DNA of 64,000 nt from JAVJSU01 sp040219275 (GTDB taxonomy: Bacteria; Chloroflexota; Anaerolineae; Aggregatilineales; Phototrophicaceae): the NCBI GenBank assembly GCA_040219275.1, contig JAVJSU010000007.1, forward strand, positions 248,001 through 312,000, in the 5' to 3' direction. The position numbers and the translations under genes are program-made. Of the stretch, positions 52,290 to 61,737 are shown one piece after another; positions within the stretch are counted from its first letter, which is position 1, and each line of letters opens with the position of its first letter. The notes beneath the pieces are model-generated. The model saw nothing but the letters and a program-made list of their open reading frames with translations, had not been told where the DNA came from and did not search any database.

Positions 52290-53090
52290 CTACTCTGCCT
52301 GTTTGCGTTCCGCATTGCGTTTGAGGAAATCCTCGACGGCGTGTAGATGCGGAGGTGCCGCCCATAATGGCGGGAAAAGGTCGCGCTCAATGGTCAGGGC
52401 TTCATCATACGGGCGGTGTAAGCCTGCTTGCAAGAGTTGTTTGACGGATTGCACCACTTCTGGATTGTGTTCGGTGATATGCACGGCGAAGTTGAGGGCG
52501 TGCTCAAGTGCTGTGCCTTCTTCCACCACTTTATTCGCCAATCCGAGTCGTTCGATTTCCGGCGCGTGCATGACATGCCCATGCAGGAGCACATCCATCG
52601 CTTTAGCATAGCCGATCATGCGGAGGAGGCGTTGACCTGCACCCCAACCGGGTGTGAGGGCTAGCCGAATCTGCAAGAATCCCATGCGTGCTTTCTCATC
52701 GACGATCCGCATGTCACAGGCGACGGCGATTTCGCTCCCGCCGCCGAGTGCATAACCGTTAATCGCCGCGATAACAGGCACGGGCAAACGCTCCAGAGTG
52801 AGCAGAGCATCTCCCATCACGTTGATGAAACTACGCGCATCTTCTTCTGTCGGATAGTTCGCCAATTCAAAGAGATCACCGCCACTGCAAAAGGCACTCG
52901 TCCCCGCGCCGGTGATGATGACCGCCCGCAGGTTCTGCTGTGTCGTTAATGCGTTGACGTGGTCGGCAAATTGGCGCATGGCGATGAAGGTCAGCGCGTT
53001 TAAGTTTTGGGGACGGTTGAAGGTGATGACCGCCACCCCATGCGGCAGATTTTCGAGCAAAACAGCATGTTCTGTGTGTGAGTTCTTCAT
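52290..53090 (-). CDS. Enoyl-CoA hydratase/isomerase (crotonase) family protein
   Basis: 266 residues with crotonase landmarks: VAVITFNRPQNLNALTF, the oxyanion-hole region SAFCSGGDLFELA, AINGYALGGGSEIAVACDMR and ALTPGWGAGQRLLRMIG. The first catalytic Glu of hydratases (normally in the PE.. segment before the Gly-Leu-x-Pro) is not obvious here (FLQIRLALTP), while other Glu residues occur in the following helix; so an isomerase or another crotonase reaction is possible. Cytosolic. May work with the acyl-CoA dehydrogenase at 540, though not clustered. Confidence 0.88.
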   Translation of the reverse strand: MKNSHTEHAVLLENLPHGVAVITFNRPQNLNALTFIAMRQFADHVNALTTQQNLRAVIITGAGTSAFCSGGDLFELANYPTEEDARSFINVMGDALLTLERLPVPVIAAINGYALGGGSEIAVACDMRIVDEKARMGFLQIRLALTPGWGAGQRLLRMIGYAKAMDVLLHGHVMHAPEIERLGLANKVVEEGTALEHALNFAVHITEHNPEVVQSVKQLLQAGLHRPYDEALTIERDLFPPLWAAPPHLHAVEDFLKRNAERKQAE

Positions 53091-53176
53091 GGTCTGGAGT
53101 TTACCGTATTTTGGCGCTTAAGTGAATAAAGGCGTGTATAATAAATATTCAGTTCCATTAATTTTACAGGTGAATC

Positions 53177-53425
53177 ATGGCTGTTTCACAGTCTCCAATT
53201 TATGCTGAGGTCTATGACTTCCTAACATCAGCACCTTCACCTCAAGCTATTGTGACCTTTAAACCTTCTGTCACAATGCAATCACGGGTGAGCGAATTAC
53301 TTGAGTTGAATCGTGCGGGGCGACTTACTGCTGATGATCGTGCTGAATTGGATGAGTTCGAGCGTTTAAATCATTTTATGAGTATGCTCAAAATTCATGC
53401 ACGTAAAAAACTGCTTGAAAAATGA
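53177..53425 (+). CDS. Small helical protein partnered with HNH nuclease
   Basis: 82 residues. The second half (SELLELNRAGRLTADDRAEL, then DEFERLNHFMSMLKIHARKK) is an amphipathic helical repeat found in a short family of unknown function that commonly precedes an HNH gene. The stop overlaps the HNH start by 4 bp (ATGA), so translation is coupled. A TATAAT box lies at 53137-53142 and AGGTGA precedes the ATG. Possible immunity/antitoxin or targeting partner; unproven. Confidence 0.78.
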   Translation: MAVSQSPIYAEVYDFLTSAPSPQAIVTFKPSVTMQSRVSELLELNRAGRLTADDRAELDEFERLNHFMSMLKIHARKKLLEK

Positions 53426-53832
53426 GCTATATTTCTGCTGAATTGCGTCGTCTGGTTACATTAGCGGCAAAAGGTTGTTGTGAGTATTGCCGTATTCACA
53501 ATGATGATAATTTTCTGTCTCATGAGATTGACCATATTGTATCGGAGAAGCATCGAGGTAGCACAACTCTTGAAAATTTGTGTTTGAGTTGTTTCGACTG
53601 TAACCGATATAAGGGGAGTGATATCGGCTCTTTAGATGTTGATACCAATCAATATGTACAGCTATTTAATCCTCGAACTATGAATTGGGATGAACATTTC
53701 CAACTTGATAATTTCAAAATTAGTCCGATTTCTGCAATTGGTCGTGTTACTGAATTTGTACTTCGATTTAATAGCGAGGAACGTTTGCAAAAACGACGCG
53801 AATTATTGCGACTTTTAAGATATCCATGTTAG
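53422..53832 (+). CDS. HNH endonuclease, coupled to small partner
   Basis: 136 residues. Compact HNH core: CCEYCRIHNDDNF, then EIDHIVSEKHRGSTTLENL with the catalytic His, and LCLSCFDCNRYKGSDI with the second Cys pair and Asn. A C-terminal extension of ~55 residues is conserved in shape in this family (NPRTMNWDEHF). AT-richer than its neighbours. Not associated with a phage packaging or restriction cluster. Likely a nicking or double-strand DNase of unknown target. Confidence 0.88.
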   Translation: MSYISAELRRLVTLAAKGCCEYCRIHNDDNFLSHEIDHIVSEKHRGSTTLENLCLSCFDCNRYKGSDIGSLDVDTNQYVQLFNPRTMNWDEHFQLDNFKISPISAIGRVTEFVLRFNSEERLQKRRELLRLLRYPC

Positions 53833-54008
53833 TTACTCTATACATCATAGGTCAAGCGTAGCGTACATGCGTTGATAAACTCTCCCCCCTTTGTTAAAAT
53901 CCAACGTAATTTTATGGTGACTTATCAAATTGCGGCGTAGCAAACTTGCTACGCTCGTATTTCGTAACCTAGTCGTAACGCAAAAATCTGAAAAAGAGGA
54001 TGGACACG

Positions 54009-55640
54009 GTGACAAAAAAGATAACTTTATTTTCGTTGATGGGCGTATTCGTCGCACTCTGTTTGAGTGTGGTGGTGGTGAGCGCACAGGATGGCGGATT
54101 GATCGTCAATACCAATCAAAGCGCGATTGTCCGTAGTGGACCCGATACCACCTTCGAGCAAATATCTATTTTACGTGCGGGAACGGCTGTCGCGATTGAC
54201 GGACGTAATGACAATGGCAACTGGGTGCGAATGATCTCCTCCGGTGGCGTGGTTGGCTGGATTTCTTCCGGTACGGTGAACATTAACTTAAATCAGATTA
54301 ACGCGTTGTTCGTCAAAGAGGTGGGGTCGGCATTCACGTTGCCCGCACCTGCGCCGAACATCACCCAACCTGCCGTGAGCGCCTCTGGACTAGCGGGTGG
54401 ATTAACCGTGACGGCTTCAGCGAATGTGAATGTCCGTAGCGGTCCGGGAACAAGTTATCGTCGTGTGGGTGGTGTGACTTCCGGTCAGCCATTTTTGCTG
54501 GATGGTAAAGATTTCGGCGGACGCTGGGTACGTGGGATCAATTCTGCCGGTGAAATTGGATGGGTGTCTTCAACCTATTTGAATATTTCTACCGATCAAC
54601 TGAATACGCTCCCGTTTGTTGACGAAACCACGCCGTTTACGCTGGGTGCGCCCGGTGGTGGTGCGCCTGCGGCTGGCGGTGATATCACGTTGCCGGGTGC
54701 GGTGACGAGTACCGCGCCGGTGCGTGGATTCGCTTATGGTGGGCATGTTGCCAACCTGAGCGATAACACGGCGAATGTGATGTATAGTGCCGGCATGACA
54801 TGGGTGAAATATCAAATTCGCTATGTCTATGGCAGTGAACCCAGTGGTTGGGCAGGCTTGATTAACAACGCCCATGCACGCGGTTTCCGTGTGTTGCTCG
54901 GTGTTGTCGGGCAGAATTCGACTGATGTAAATATCGGTGGTTATAACGAACAATATGCCGGATACATGGCGGGTTTGGCGGCGCTCGGTGCGGATGCGCT
55001 GGAAGTGTGGAATGAGCCGAACCTTGATCGTGAATGGGTCGCGCCGGTTGATCCTGCCCGCTATACAGCATTGCTGGCGGCGGCATATAACGCCATTAAA
55101 TCCGTCAATCCGAACACGCTGGTGATTAGCGGTGCGCCCGCTCCCACTGGCGCGGAAGGGGCTTTCCCCGGCGGGCAGGTGATGAATGACAATCGCTACA
55201 TCGCAGGCATGGCGGCGGCAGGTGCGGCGAATTATATGGACTGTATTGGCGTGCATTATAATGAGGGTATCGTCCCGCCGAGCCAGACAAGTGGCGACCC
55301 GCGTAGTGAATTTTACACACGCTATTTGCGGAGCATGATGGATGTCTATAGCGCCGCGTTTGGTGGCTCGCGTCCGTTATGCTTTACCGAGTTGGGGTAC
55401 CTCTCGCCGGAAGGGTTTGGGCAGTTGCCGGGCTTGTTCTCATGGGCGGGGAATGTGACAGTTGCCAATCAAGCGGCGTGGCTGGATGGTGCGGTGCAGA
55501 TTGCCCGTAACAGCGGGCGTGTGCGGTTGTTAATCATCTGGAATGTGGACTTTCAGGGCTTCGGTGCTGATCCTGTAGGCGGTTATGCGATTATCCGTCC
55601 GGGTGGTGGTTGTCCTGCGTGTGTAGCACTCGGCAACTAA
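54009..55640 (+). CDS. Secreted protein: two SH3b domains + GH-A-like glycoside hydrolase domain
   Basis: Start at GTG 54009 is preferred because AGAGG (53994-53998) is at proper distance; ATG 54000 abuts it. Signal peptide ends SVVVVSAQ. Two bacterial SH3 repeats (SAIVRSGPDTTFEQISIL at ~30-100 and VNVRSGPGTSYRRVGGV at ~140-205) probably bind the cell wall. After a Gly/Ala linker, a TIM-barrel clan A-type domain (~240-543) has the acid/base Glu336 in EVWNEPNLDREW and the nucleophile Glu461 in CFTELGYLSPEG. First of three related hydrolase-like genes. Polysaccharide target unknown. Confidence 0.83.
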   Translation: MTKKITLFSLMGVFVALCLSVVVVSAQDGGLIVNTNQSAIVRSGPDTTFEQISILRAGTAVAIDGRNDNGNWVRMISSGGVVGWISSGTVNINLNQINALFVKEVGSAFTLPAPAPNITQPAVSASGLAGGLTVTASANVNVRSGPGTSYRRVGGVTSGQPFLLDGKDFGGRWVRGINSAGEIGWVSSTYLNISTDQLNTLPFVDETTPFTLGAPGGGAPAAGGDITLPGAVTSTAPVRGFAYGGHVANLSDNTANVMYSAGMTWVKYQIRYVYGSEPSGWAGLINNAHARGFRVLLGVVGQNSTDVNIGGYNEQYAGYMAGLAALGADALEVWNEPNLDREWVAPVDPARYTALLAAAYNAIKSVNPNTLVISGAPAPTGAEGAFPGGQVMNDNRYIAGMAAAGAANYMDCIGVHYNEGIVPPSQTSGDPRSEFYTRYLRSMMDVYSAAFGGSRPLCFTELGYLSPEGFGQLPGLFSWAGNVTVANQAAWLDGAVQIARNSGRVRLLIIWNVDFQGFGADPVGGYAIIRPGGGCPACVALGN

Positions 55641-55729
55641 ATTTCTAAACGACATTTCAAGATGTGCGGTGGCGACCTTCGGGGCGTTTTCGTGCATCTT
55701 TTGCTTTAGTGGACAGTTGTCAGTAGACG

Positions 55730-55937
55730 TTACGCACAGGCGCGAAATACAAACAACGTGTGTTGATGCGCCAATGGCTCAAACCCATTGGCTACATAGA
55801 TGTAAAACCTTGCTGAAGCAGGCTGATTTGAGCGAAAGTAAGTGAAAATAGCCCACTTCAGTGGGGTTTTAGAAATATTCTAGCGATGAGGTTTAAGCTC
55901 ATCGCGGAAAAATCATCAAAAGATTGTTCATGCGTAA
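55730..55937. mobile_element. Multi-hairpin element with TTACGCA/TGCGTAA ends, copy 1 (208 bp)
   Basis: Bounded by a perfect 7-bp terminal inverted repeat (55730-55736 and 55931-55937). Inside are four hairpins: GCCAATGG/CCATTGGC (55770-55792), CC(T)TGCT/AGCAGG (55808-55822), CCCACT/AGTGGG (55852-55865) and GCGATGAG/CTCATCGC (55883-55905). No reading frame of note. An oppositely oriented copy starts at 63806. It resembles a non-autonomous mobile element or a structured RNA. The rest of the 476-bp gap (55641-56117) holds a short family C motif near 55710 and the leader of the next gene. Confidence 0.7.
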
Positions 55938-56117
55938 GGTTAGTTATCAGTGAATGGTCATGATGGCGTGATAAACGTGACGCGAAATAATTTTCTATGG
56001 GAAGTTATGCGCTGGCGGTTTATACTGTTGGACAAAATTGGATCGTACATCCATACCCACATGCTAGTCCTTTGCGGGGCAATGTGTGATAAGTCAGTTA
56101 TTTGATGAGGACACTCT

Positions 56118-59100
56118 ATGTCTGAACCACCCATTCAAGAAGAAGATACTCAATCCGGTAAGCCAGTAAACGCTCCGGTTGGTGAAGAAAATAAAATCGA
56201 ACAAGAAGTGTTTGGCGCACAGGTCGCCCCTGCCGCACAACAGCCCTATTACAGCTATCCGGGGCGTGTTCAACCGCCGCAGAAACGCGGTGGTGGGGCT
56301 GGATGCTGGCTGGTGGGGCTGATTACGTTGATGCTGGTTATCGGGCTGGTGGTGGTTGGTTTGTTCCTGCCACCATTTAACCTCGGTGAGCGCATCCTCG
56401 GCTCGGATTTTGCGATGCTGGATGCGACCAATAACGCGACACAGACCGACGACACCACGCTCAAAGTGATCGTCAGCCCGGATGATGCTGGCAGTGAATT
56501 CGGCGTGAGTCTGGATTCGGTTGATCTGAATGCCTTTATCGCCAATAGTGCGACAACCGACGTTGTATGGACGGCACAGGCTGGCGCGGCAGTTCCACCG
56601 TATCTGGCGGTGCAGAGTAATGTCTACGGTATCGAGACGACGGGGACGACTCCCGCATTGACGACATTGGATGTGGCTTTGCCTGCGAGTGCCTCACCGG
56701 ATGTACTGGATATGTATGGCTGGTACACCGATGCGGGCGAATGGCGCTTTATCCCCTCACAATTGAACGCGGCGGGCAGTTTTACGGCGCGGGTGAGTGA
56801 TTTGCCGGATGGTGTGGCGCTGTTTCAGGCTTCCCCGCTTGATCCGATTGTGATGACCACGCTGACGTTCGGTTATTCGATGAATACGGAAGCGCAGACG
56901 ATTGTTTCTATTGTCTCACCGACAGGGATGCAACCGTCATTGCCGAACACGCCACAACGGACGCTGGTCGGTAACCCTGCGCCGGGTTTTGATATTAGCG
57001 CCGGTTATCAGGTGATGCCGGTGATTCGCAATTTCGCTGATTCACGCGCAACTGATCCGGACACGGTTTTGGGGATTATCCGTAACCGTGAACTGCGCAC
57101 CGAACATGCCGGACAATTGGCGGCGTTCGCAAGTGCAGGCGGTTATGCGGGCGTGGTGATTGATTACCGTGATTTGCCCCCTGATGCGCGTGACAATTTT
57201 AGCGCGTTTATCCGTGAATTGGGCAATGCGATGCACGCGGGCGGATTGCGTTTGTCTGTGATTGTTCCGCCCGCGCAAAATGTGGATGGGCGCTGGGATA
57301 CAGGGGCGTATAACTGGCGTGCCATCGGGCAATCCGCGGATTATGTGCAGATTGATTTTGGCTTAGACCCGACAGCGTTCGCGCCCGGTGAAGATCGTCT
57401 GGTAGAGGCGATGCTCCGGTGGGCGGTTGGTGAGGTAAGTCGTTATAAATTGGTGGCGAATTTATCGGCGCTGTCTGCACGGCAGGTCGGCAATGAATTT
57501 ACCCCGATTGGCTATGATGATGCGCTGTCTGCGATTGGTAATGTGCAGATTGATGTGCAGGAAAGCGACGCAGGCACGGTTGAGCAGGGGAGCGAACTTC
57601 GGATTTCGCTGGACGGTTTTGATGCGATCCCCGGCGTGGATACGAGCGTACAATCGCCGTTTATCGAATATTTGAACGAAAGTGGCACGACGGCTTCCCG
57701 TATGTGGTTGACGACGGGCGAATCGTTGCGTTTCCGGTTGGATCGTCTGTCTCCGTTTGGTATTGCAGGGGTGGGCTTCGCTGATTTGCTGGACGAAGGC
57801 GTAGCGGATGGGGTGGAAGAGTCCATCCTCGCCTATAAGATTCAAGCCCCCGGTCAACCGATGCAGACCGAATTACAACTTAATTGGCGCATCGAAGGCG
57901 CGAATGGACTCATCACGGAATTTACGACAGATTTCACCGATGAACTGGTCGTTACGTTGAACGCCCCTGATGGCAATTATGCGGTGAATGTTGAAGTTGT
58001 TGGCGGTGAAGCGTCAAGCTCACGCGGTGGTGCGGCGGTGGCGTTATTCGCACCGACTGCGACCTCCACGCCGATCCCGACACCTACGCCGACTGCTACA
58101 CCGACAGCCACGCCGACTCTTGAACCGATTGTGCCGACGATTGCGGCAACCGCTGGTAATCCGGTGCCACCTGTTAACAGCGGACCGGTTGTTGCGCCGG
58201 GATCGGGCAGTATTGTCGGTGGCTTTGAATATGGCGGGCATGTGACAAGTGCCGGAAGCGCACGCGCGGCAACCGCGATGCGTAGCGCCGGTATGACGTG
58301 GATGAAAGTTCAGCTTCCGTATCGGCTTGGTAATGGTACTGGCGGTGCGGCACAGGCAATCAATGATGCGCGTTCACAGGGATTCCGCATCCTGTTAGGG
58401 ATTGTGGGTTCACCTTCAGAATTGGCGGCGGGCGGTGGTGATTATATCCGTCAATATGCCAACTTTGTCGGTCAGGTTGCCGCGTTGGGACCGGACGCGA
58501 TTGAAGTTTGGAATGAGCCGAACATTGATCGTGAGTGGCCCACCGGACAAATCACCGGCGCTAATTATACGGCGCTCCTGCGTGAATCGTATAACGCCAT
58601 TAAGTCAAGCAATGGGAGTGTGATCGTGATTTCTGCGGCACTCGCCCCGACGGGCGCAGAAGCCGCGTTCCCCGGTCGGGTGGTCAATGATGATAATTTC
58701 TTACGACAGATGGTTGATGCGGGTGCATTGAGCTTTATGGACTGTGTGGGCTTACATTACAACGAGGGCACCGTCCCGCCGACACAATCTTCCGGTGACT
58801 TCCGCGATAACTTCTACTCGCGCTATTTGCCGAGTATGTTGAGCGTGTATAACGGCATCACAGGCAGTCAACGCCCCATTTGCATCACTGAACTTGGTTA
58901 TTTATCGCCGGAAGGCTATCCCGCGCTTAGCCCCAATTGGAGTTGGGGTCAAAACACGAGTGTTTCGGAGCAAGCGGCATGGTTGGCGGGGGCGGCGGCA
59001 TATGCGTCTCAGCAGGGTGTGCGCTTGATGATCGTCTGGAATGTGGATTTCCAGAATTACAATGACAATGATCCGATGGCAGGTTTTGCCATTATCAGAC

Positions 59101-59147
59101 CGGACGGCAGTTGCCCTGCATGTAATGCAATGGCAGGTGCGCGTTAA
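56118..59147 (+). CDS. Membrane-anchored two-module protein: degenerate GH18-like + GH-A-like glycoside hydrolase
   Basis: 1009 residues. A cytosolic Pro/Gln-rich N-terminus is followed by one membrane helix (~65-88). An extracytoplasmic region contains a GH18/SleL-like barrel (~290-500) with AGQLAAFASAGGYAGVVIDY, but the catalytic Glu of the GH18 motif is Arg351 (IDYRD), so this module is probably non-catalytic. A Thr/Pro linker (~645-675, PTPTPTATPTATPT) leads to a TIM-barrel domain (~705-1005) with Glu800 in EVWNEPNIDREW and Glu925 in CITELGYLSPEG, as in the preceding gene. Middle gene of the trio, 36 bp before the third. Likely acts in the cell envelope. Confidence 0.83.
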   Translation: MSEPPIQEEDTQSGKPVNAPVGEENKIEQEVFGAQVAPAAQQPYYSYPGRVQPPQKRGGGAGCWLVGLITLMLVIGLVVVGLFLPPFNLGERILGSDFAMLDATNNATQTDDTTLKVIVSPDDAGSEFGVSLDSVDLNAFIANSATTDVVWTAQAGAAVPPYLAVQSNVYGIETTGTTPALTTLDVALPASASPDVLDMYGWYTDAGEWRFIPSQLNAAGSFTARVSDLPDGVALFQASPLDPIVMTTLTFGYSMNTEAQTIVSIVSPTGMQPSLPNTPQRTLVGNPAPGFDISAGYQVMPVIRNFADSRATDPDTVLGIIRNRELRTEHAGQLAAFASAGGYAGVVIDYRDLPPDARDNFSAFIRELGNAMHAGGLRLSVIVPPAQNVDGRWDTGAYNWRAIGQSADYVQIDFGLDPTAFAPGEDRLVEAMLRWAVGEVSRYKLVANLSALSARQVGNEFTPIGYDDALSAIGNVQIDVQESDAGTVEQGSELRISLDGFDAIPGVDTSVQSPFIEYLNESGTTASRMWLTTGESLRFRLDRLSPFGIAGVGFADLLDEGVADGVEESILAYKIQAPGQPMQTELQLNWRIEGANGLITEFTTDFTDELVVTLNAPDGNYAVNVEVVGGEASSSRGGAAVALFAPTATSTPIPTPTPTATPTATPTLEPIVPTIAATAGNPVPPVNSGPVVAPGSGSIVGGFEYGGHVTSAGSARAATAMRSAGMTWMKVQLPYRLGNGTGGAAQAINDARSQGFRILLGIVGSPSELAAGGGDYIRQYANFVGQVAALGPDAIEVWNEPNIDREWPTGQITGANYTALLRESYNAIKSSNGSVIVISAALAPTGAEAAFPGRVVNDDNFLRQMVDAGALSFMDCVGLHYNEGTVPPTQSSGDFRDNFYSRYLPSMLSVYNGITGSQRPICITELGYLSPEGYPALSPNWSWGQNTSVSEQAAWLAGAAAYASQQGVRLMIVWNVDFQNYNDNDPMAGFAIIRPDGSCPACNAMAGAR

Positions 59148-59195
59148 CGGTCTTAACAAACAATTTGAGAGAATGATCTAAGGATGATATTAACC

Positions 59196-60695
59196 GTGAA
59201 TAAACAGGTACGTGGATTTGTCGTAATCTGGACGCTTATAACGTTCATCATAGGAACGGCGACATTTTTCGGCATCTACCTCACATATAATGCTGATGAG
59301 AATGGGATTTTCGGGCAGAATACGGTAGCGATTCCGATTCCGGCGACGGATATTCCTGAGCAGGTGGCGATGGTCGTGACCAATACGCCCGCACCGTTGC
59401 CGACAACCGCACCGACCCTTACGCCTGAACCGCAAGAGGTTGCGGATGTGAGCGGCGCGGAAAACCAAGCTGAGCAACAGGCGGATGCAGGCAGTCAAGA
59501 TAGCGCCGACATTGAACAAGAGGCGATGGAACAGCAAGCGGCAGAAGAAGCCGTGCAAACCGAGCCGGAAATCCAACCCACTGCCTTGCCTGTGAGCGAT
59601 ACGAGCTTTCAATTGGCGGTGCAGGTGCAGGCAGTAATTGACGGAAACCCGGATGTGCAACGTGCATGGATGAACGATGTGGGGAATCTGGGATTAAACT
59701 GGTACAAACAGCAAATTCGCTGGGACGAGATCGAAACCGCGCCGGGTGAATTTGACTGGGGACGCACGGATGTCTCTATGCGAATTCAGGCGGAATATGG
59801 TTTCCGGGTGTTGGCGACAGTTGTGACCACACCGGAATGGGCGCGTGAAGCGGGTGCGGATCTGGCGGAAGTTGGTCCTCCGGCGGATAATCAGGATTAT
59901 GTGAATTTCCTGCGGGCGCTCTTAGAACGTTATCCGGGGCAAATTCACGCGATTGAAGTCTGGAATGAGCAAAATATTGACCGTGAATGGGCATCCCCTG
60001 ATGGATTGAGCGCGGCGGGTTATGTTGATCTGCTCCGTGAAAGTTTTATCGCCATCAAGGATATGGATCCCGGCATCATCGTGATTAGCGGGGCGCTCTC
60101 GCCGACAGGTGGTTTTGTTGACCCGCAGGGCGTTGTCCGTGCGATTGACGATTTTGATTTCATGGATCAATTGATTGATGCCGGGATGCTGAATTATGCC
60201 GATTGCATTGGCGCACATCACAATGGCTATAACATCAGCCCCAGTGTGACATGGGATAACGTAGAAAATGATCCGAATGCGACCTTCCGTGGTCCGTTCG
60301 ATAATCCACATCACAGCTGGAGCTTCCGCAGTACATTGCAGACGTATGCCAACAAAATTCAGCTTGCAGGTGGCGATCAAAAATTATGTGTGACGGAGTT
60401 TGGCTGGCCCGTGACCGAAGATTTGGGCGGCACACCGGAAGGCTTCGGCTTTGCGGACGATAACACGCTCGATGAACAGGCAGAATGGATTATCGAAGCG
60501 ATTGATAACATGATCGAATGGGATATTGTGTGGATCGCCTCGGTCTGGAATTTGAATTACGGGGCGCAAGCAGGCTGGGATCCAAGTAGTGATAACACAC
60601 CGTATTCGCTGATTGGACCCGACTTTGCACGTCGTCCGGCGTTTGATGCCATCGTGGAATGGACACGCGCTCGACAGGAAGATGCTGGCTCTTAA
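59196..60695 (+). CDS. Membrane-anchored GH-A-like glycoside hydrolase
   Basis: About 499 residues from GTG 59196, preceded by AAGGATGA at a suitable distance; ATG 59184 abuts that site. One N-terminal membrane helix (~7-28), then a linker rich in Pro/Thr, Gln, Glu and Ala (~50-130, low complexity, acidic). The barrel domain (~135-490) has Glu258 in EVWNEQNIDREW and Glu401 in CVTEFGWPVTEDLGG. It is related to, but more distant from, the two upstream hydrolases. Probably attached to the outer face of the membrane and cotranscribed with the 56118 gene. Confidence 0.82.
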   Translation: MNKQVRGFVVIWTLITFIIGTATFFGIYLTYNADENGIFGQNTVAIPIPATDIPEQVAMVVTNTPAPLPTTAPTLTPEPQEVADVSGAENQAEQQADAGSQDSADIEQEAMEQQAAEEAVQTEPEIQPTALPVSDTSFQLAVQVQAVIDGNPDVQRAWMNDVGNLGLNWYKQQIRWDEIETAPGEFDWGRTDVSMRIQAEYGFRVLATVVTTPEWAREAGADLAEVGPPADNQDYVNFLRALLERYPGQIHAIEVWNEQNIDREWASPDGLSAAGYVDLLRESFIAIKDMDPGIIVISGALSPTGGFVDPQGVVRAIDDFDFMDQLIDAGMLNYADCIGAHHNGYNISPSVTWDNVENDPNATFRGPFDNPHHSWSFRSTLQTYANKIQLAGGDQKLCVTEFGWPVTEDLGGTPEGFGFADDNTLDEQAEWIIEAIDNMIEWDIVWIASVWNLNYGAQAGWDPSSDNTPYSLIGPDFARRPAFDAIVEWTRARQEDAGS

Positions 60696-60767
60696 GAAAG
60701 AAATGCCTTAAGTGATAGATACGGTGTAATCCAACAAGGTCAGGGCGTGAGTCCTGACCTTTGTTTG

Positions 60768-60872
60768 CCCTCACCCTAAATCCCTCTCCCACAAGGGGCG
60801 AGGGACTTAAAAACTGTTTTGGGATGTTTCTCGCCCCTTCGCCTGAAGGGGACGGGGGATGGGTTAGGGCGA
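60768..60872. repeat. Dispersed repeat family D, long inverted-repeat copy
   Basis: GCCCTCACCCTAAATCCCTC at the left and GGGGGATGGGTTAGGGCG at the right are approximate inverted repeats around GGGGCGAGG / CTCGCCCC inner arms. About 105 bp; no reading frame. The shorter relative is at 19481. Confidence 0.65.
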
Positions 60873-60934
60873 AAGTACGAGAGACAAATTTATGCTTCGT
60901 AGTTACGTTTTGTGGATAATTTAGGAACGGGCGC

Positions 60935-61444
60935 ATGTCTACGACGCTGACATTAACCATTAGCCTTTTTTTTCATCTGTCGGCAACGGTAGTGTGGATT
61001 GGCGGTCTGGTGATTACAACCTTGCTGATCTGGCCCGAAGTACGCCGTATTCTGGCGGATCAACCGGCGCTCTATCGGCTGTTGAATCGTCTGCGGGCGC
61101 GCTTTACCCCGTTGAGCAATCTGAGTCTGGCGGTGTTGATTGTCACGGGGTTGTTTCAGATGTCGCTGGATAGCAACTATAACGGTGTGCTGGAATTCGA
61201 CAACACATGGAGCAAGGTCATGTTGGCGAAGCATATTGTCATCATCATCATGGCGACGACAGGCTTGTTTCTGCAATATGTGATTGTGCCTGCGTTGGAG
61301 CGCACAAGCCTGTTGGTAGAGCGCGGGAAAGGCGATGTGGCGGAGTGGGAAACCCTGCGACGGCGCGAGGTACGGCTGACGTGGATCAGCGTGATTCTGG
61401 GGATCAGCGTGCTGGCGTTAAGCGCGTGGGCAGGATCGCTTTAG
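60935..61444 (+). CDS. CopD-like integral membrane protein
   Basis: 169 residues, four membrane helices. LFFHLSATVVWIGGLVITTLL and MLAKHIVIIIMATTGLFLQY carry the conserved His residues of the CopD/YcnJ-type membrane domain, which in characterised proteins relates to copper or heme-type handling. Ends in a short cytosolic RRREVRLTW segment and a last helix. Stands alone; no copper-binding partner gene adjacent. Function inferred only from the fold. Confidence 0.78.
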   Translation: MSTTLTLTISLFFHLSATVVWIGGLVITTLLIWPEVRRILADQPALYRLLNRLRARFTPLSNLSLAVLIVTGLFQMSLDSNYNGVLEFDNTWSKVMLAKHIVIIIMATTGLFLQYVIVPALERTSLLVERGKGDVAEWETLRRREVRLTWISVILGISVLALSAWAGSL

Positions 61445-61500
61445 GAATAGGGCAATCGCATGGAACCCTAAAACAAAGTCATTACGTGGTTTGAAGGTTC

Positions 61501-61528
61501 GTAGGGGCGCAACATGTTGCGCCCCTAC
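61501..61528. repeat. 28-bp perfect palindrome (family B relative)
   Basis: Left half GTAGGGGCGCAACA and its exact complement on the right, without a spacer. Followed by AAAAAA. Shares the GTAGGGGCG.../...CGCCCCTAC edge with family B but with a different core. Confidence 0.8.
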
Positions 61529-61737
61529 AAAAAAGCAACGCCCTTTTAAACCTTAAAAAACTTTATAACGTATTCAATTATTTTGATGCAATTAGACATG
61601 GCAAACCTTGCCCCTTCAATGAGGCTCTGTTATGCTCATGAACTGGATTTTTCCGAAGCGACTCATGCAGTTTACTGAATTAGAAAACGCTTTTTGATTA
61701 TCGTGGCTTTGTTAATTAAGAAAGGTGGCGGTGCGCT

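Noticed and set aside
54570..55256. 228-codon minus-strand frame inside the first glycoside-hydrolase-like gene
   Set aside because: Antisense shadow; no start signal and no recognisable domain.
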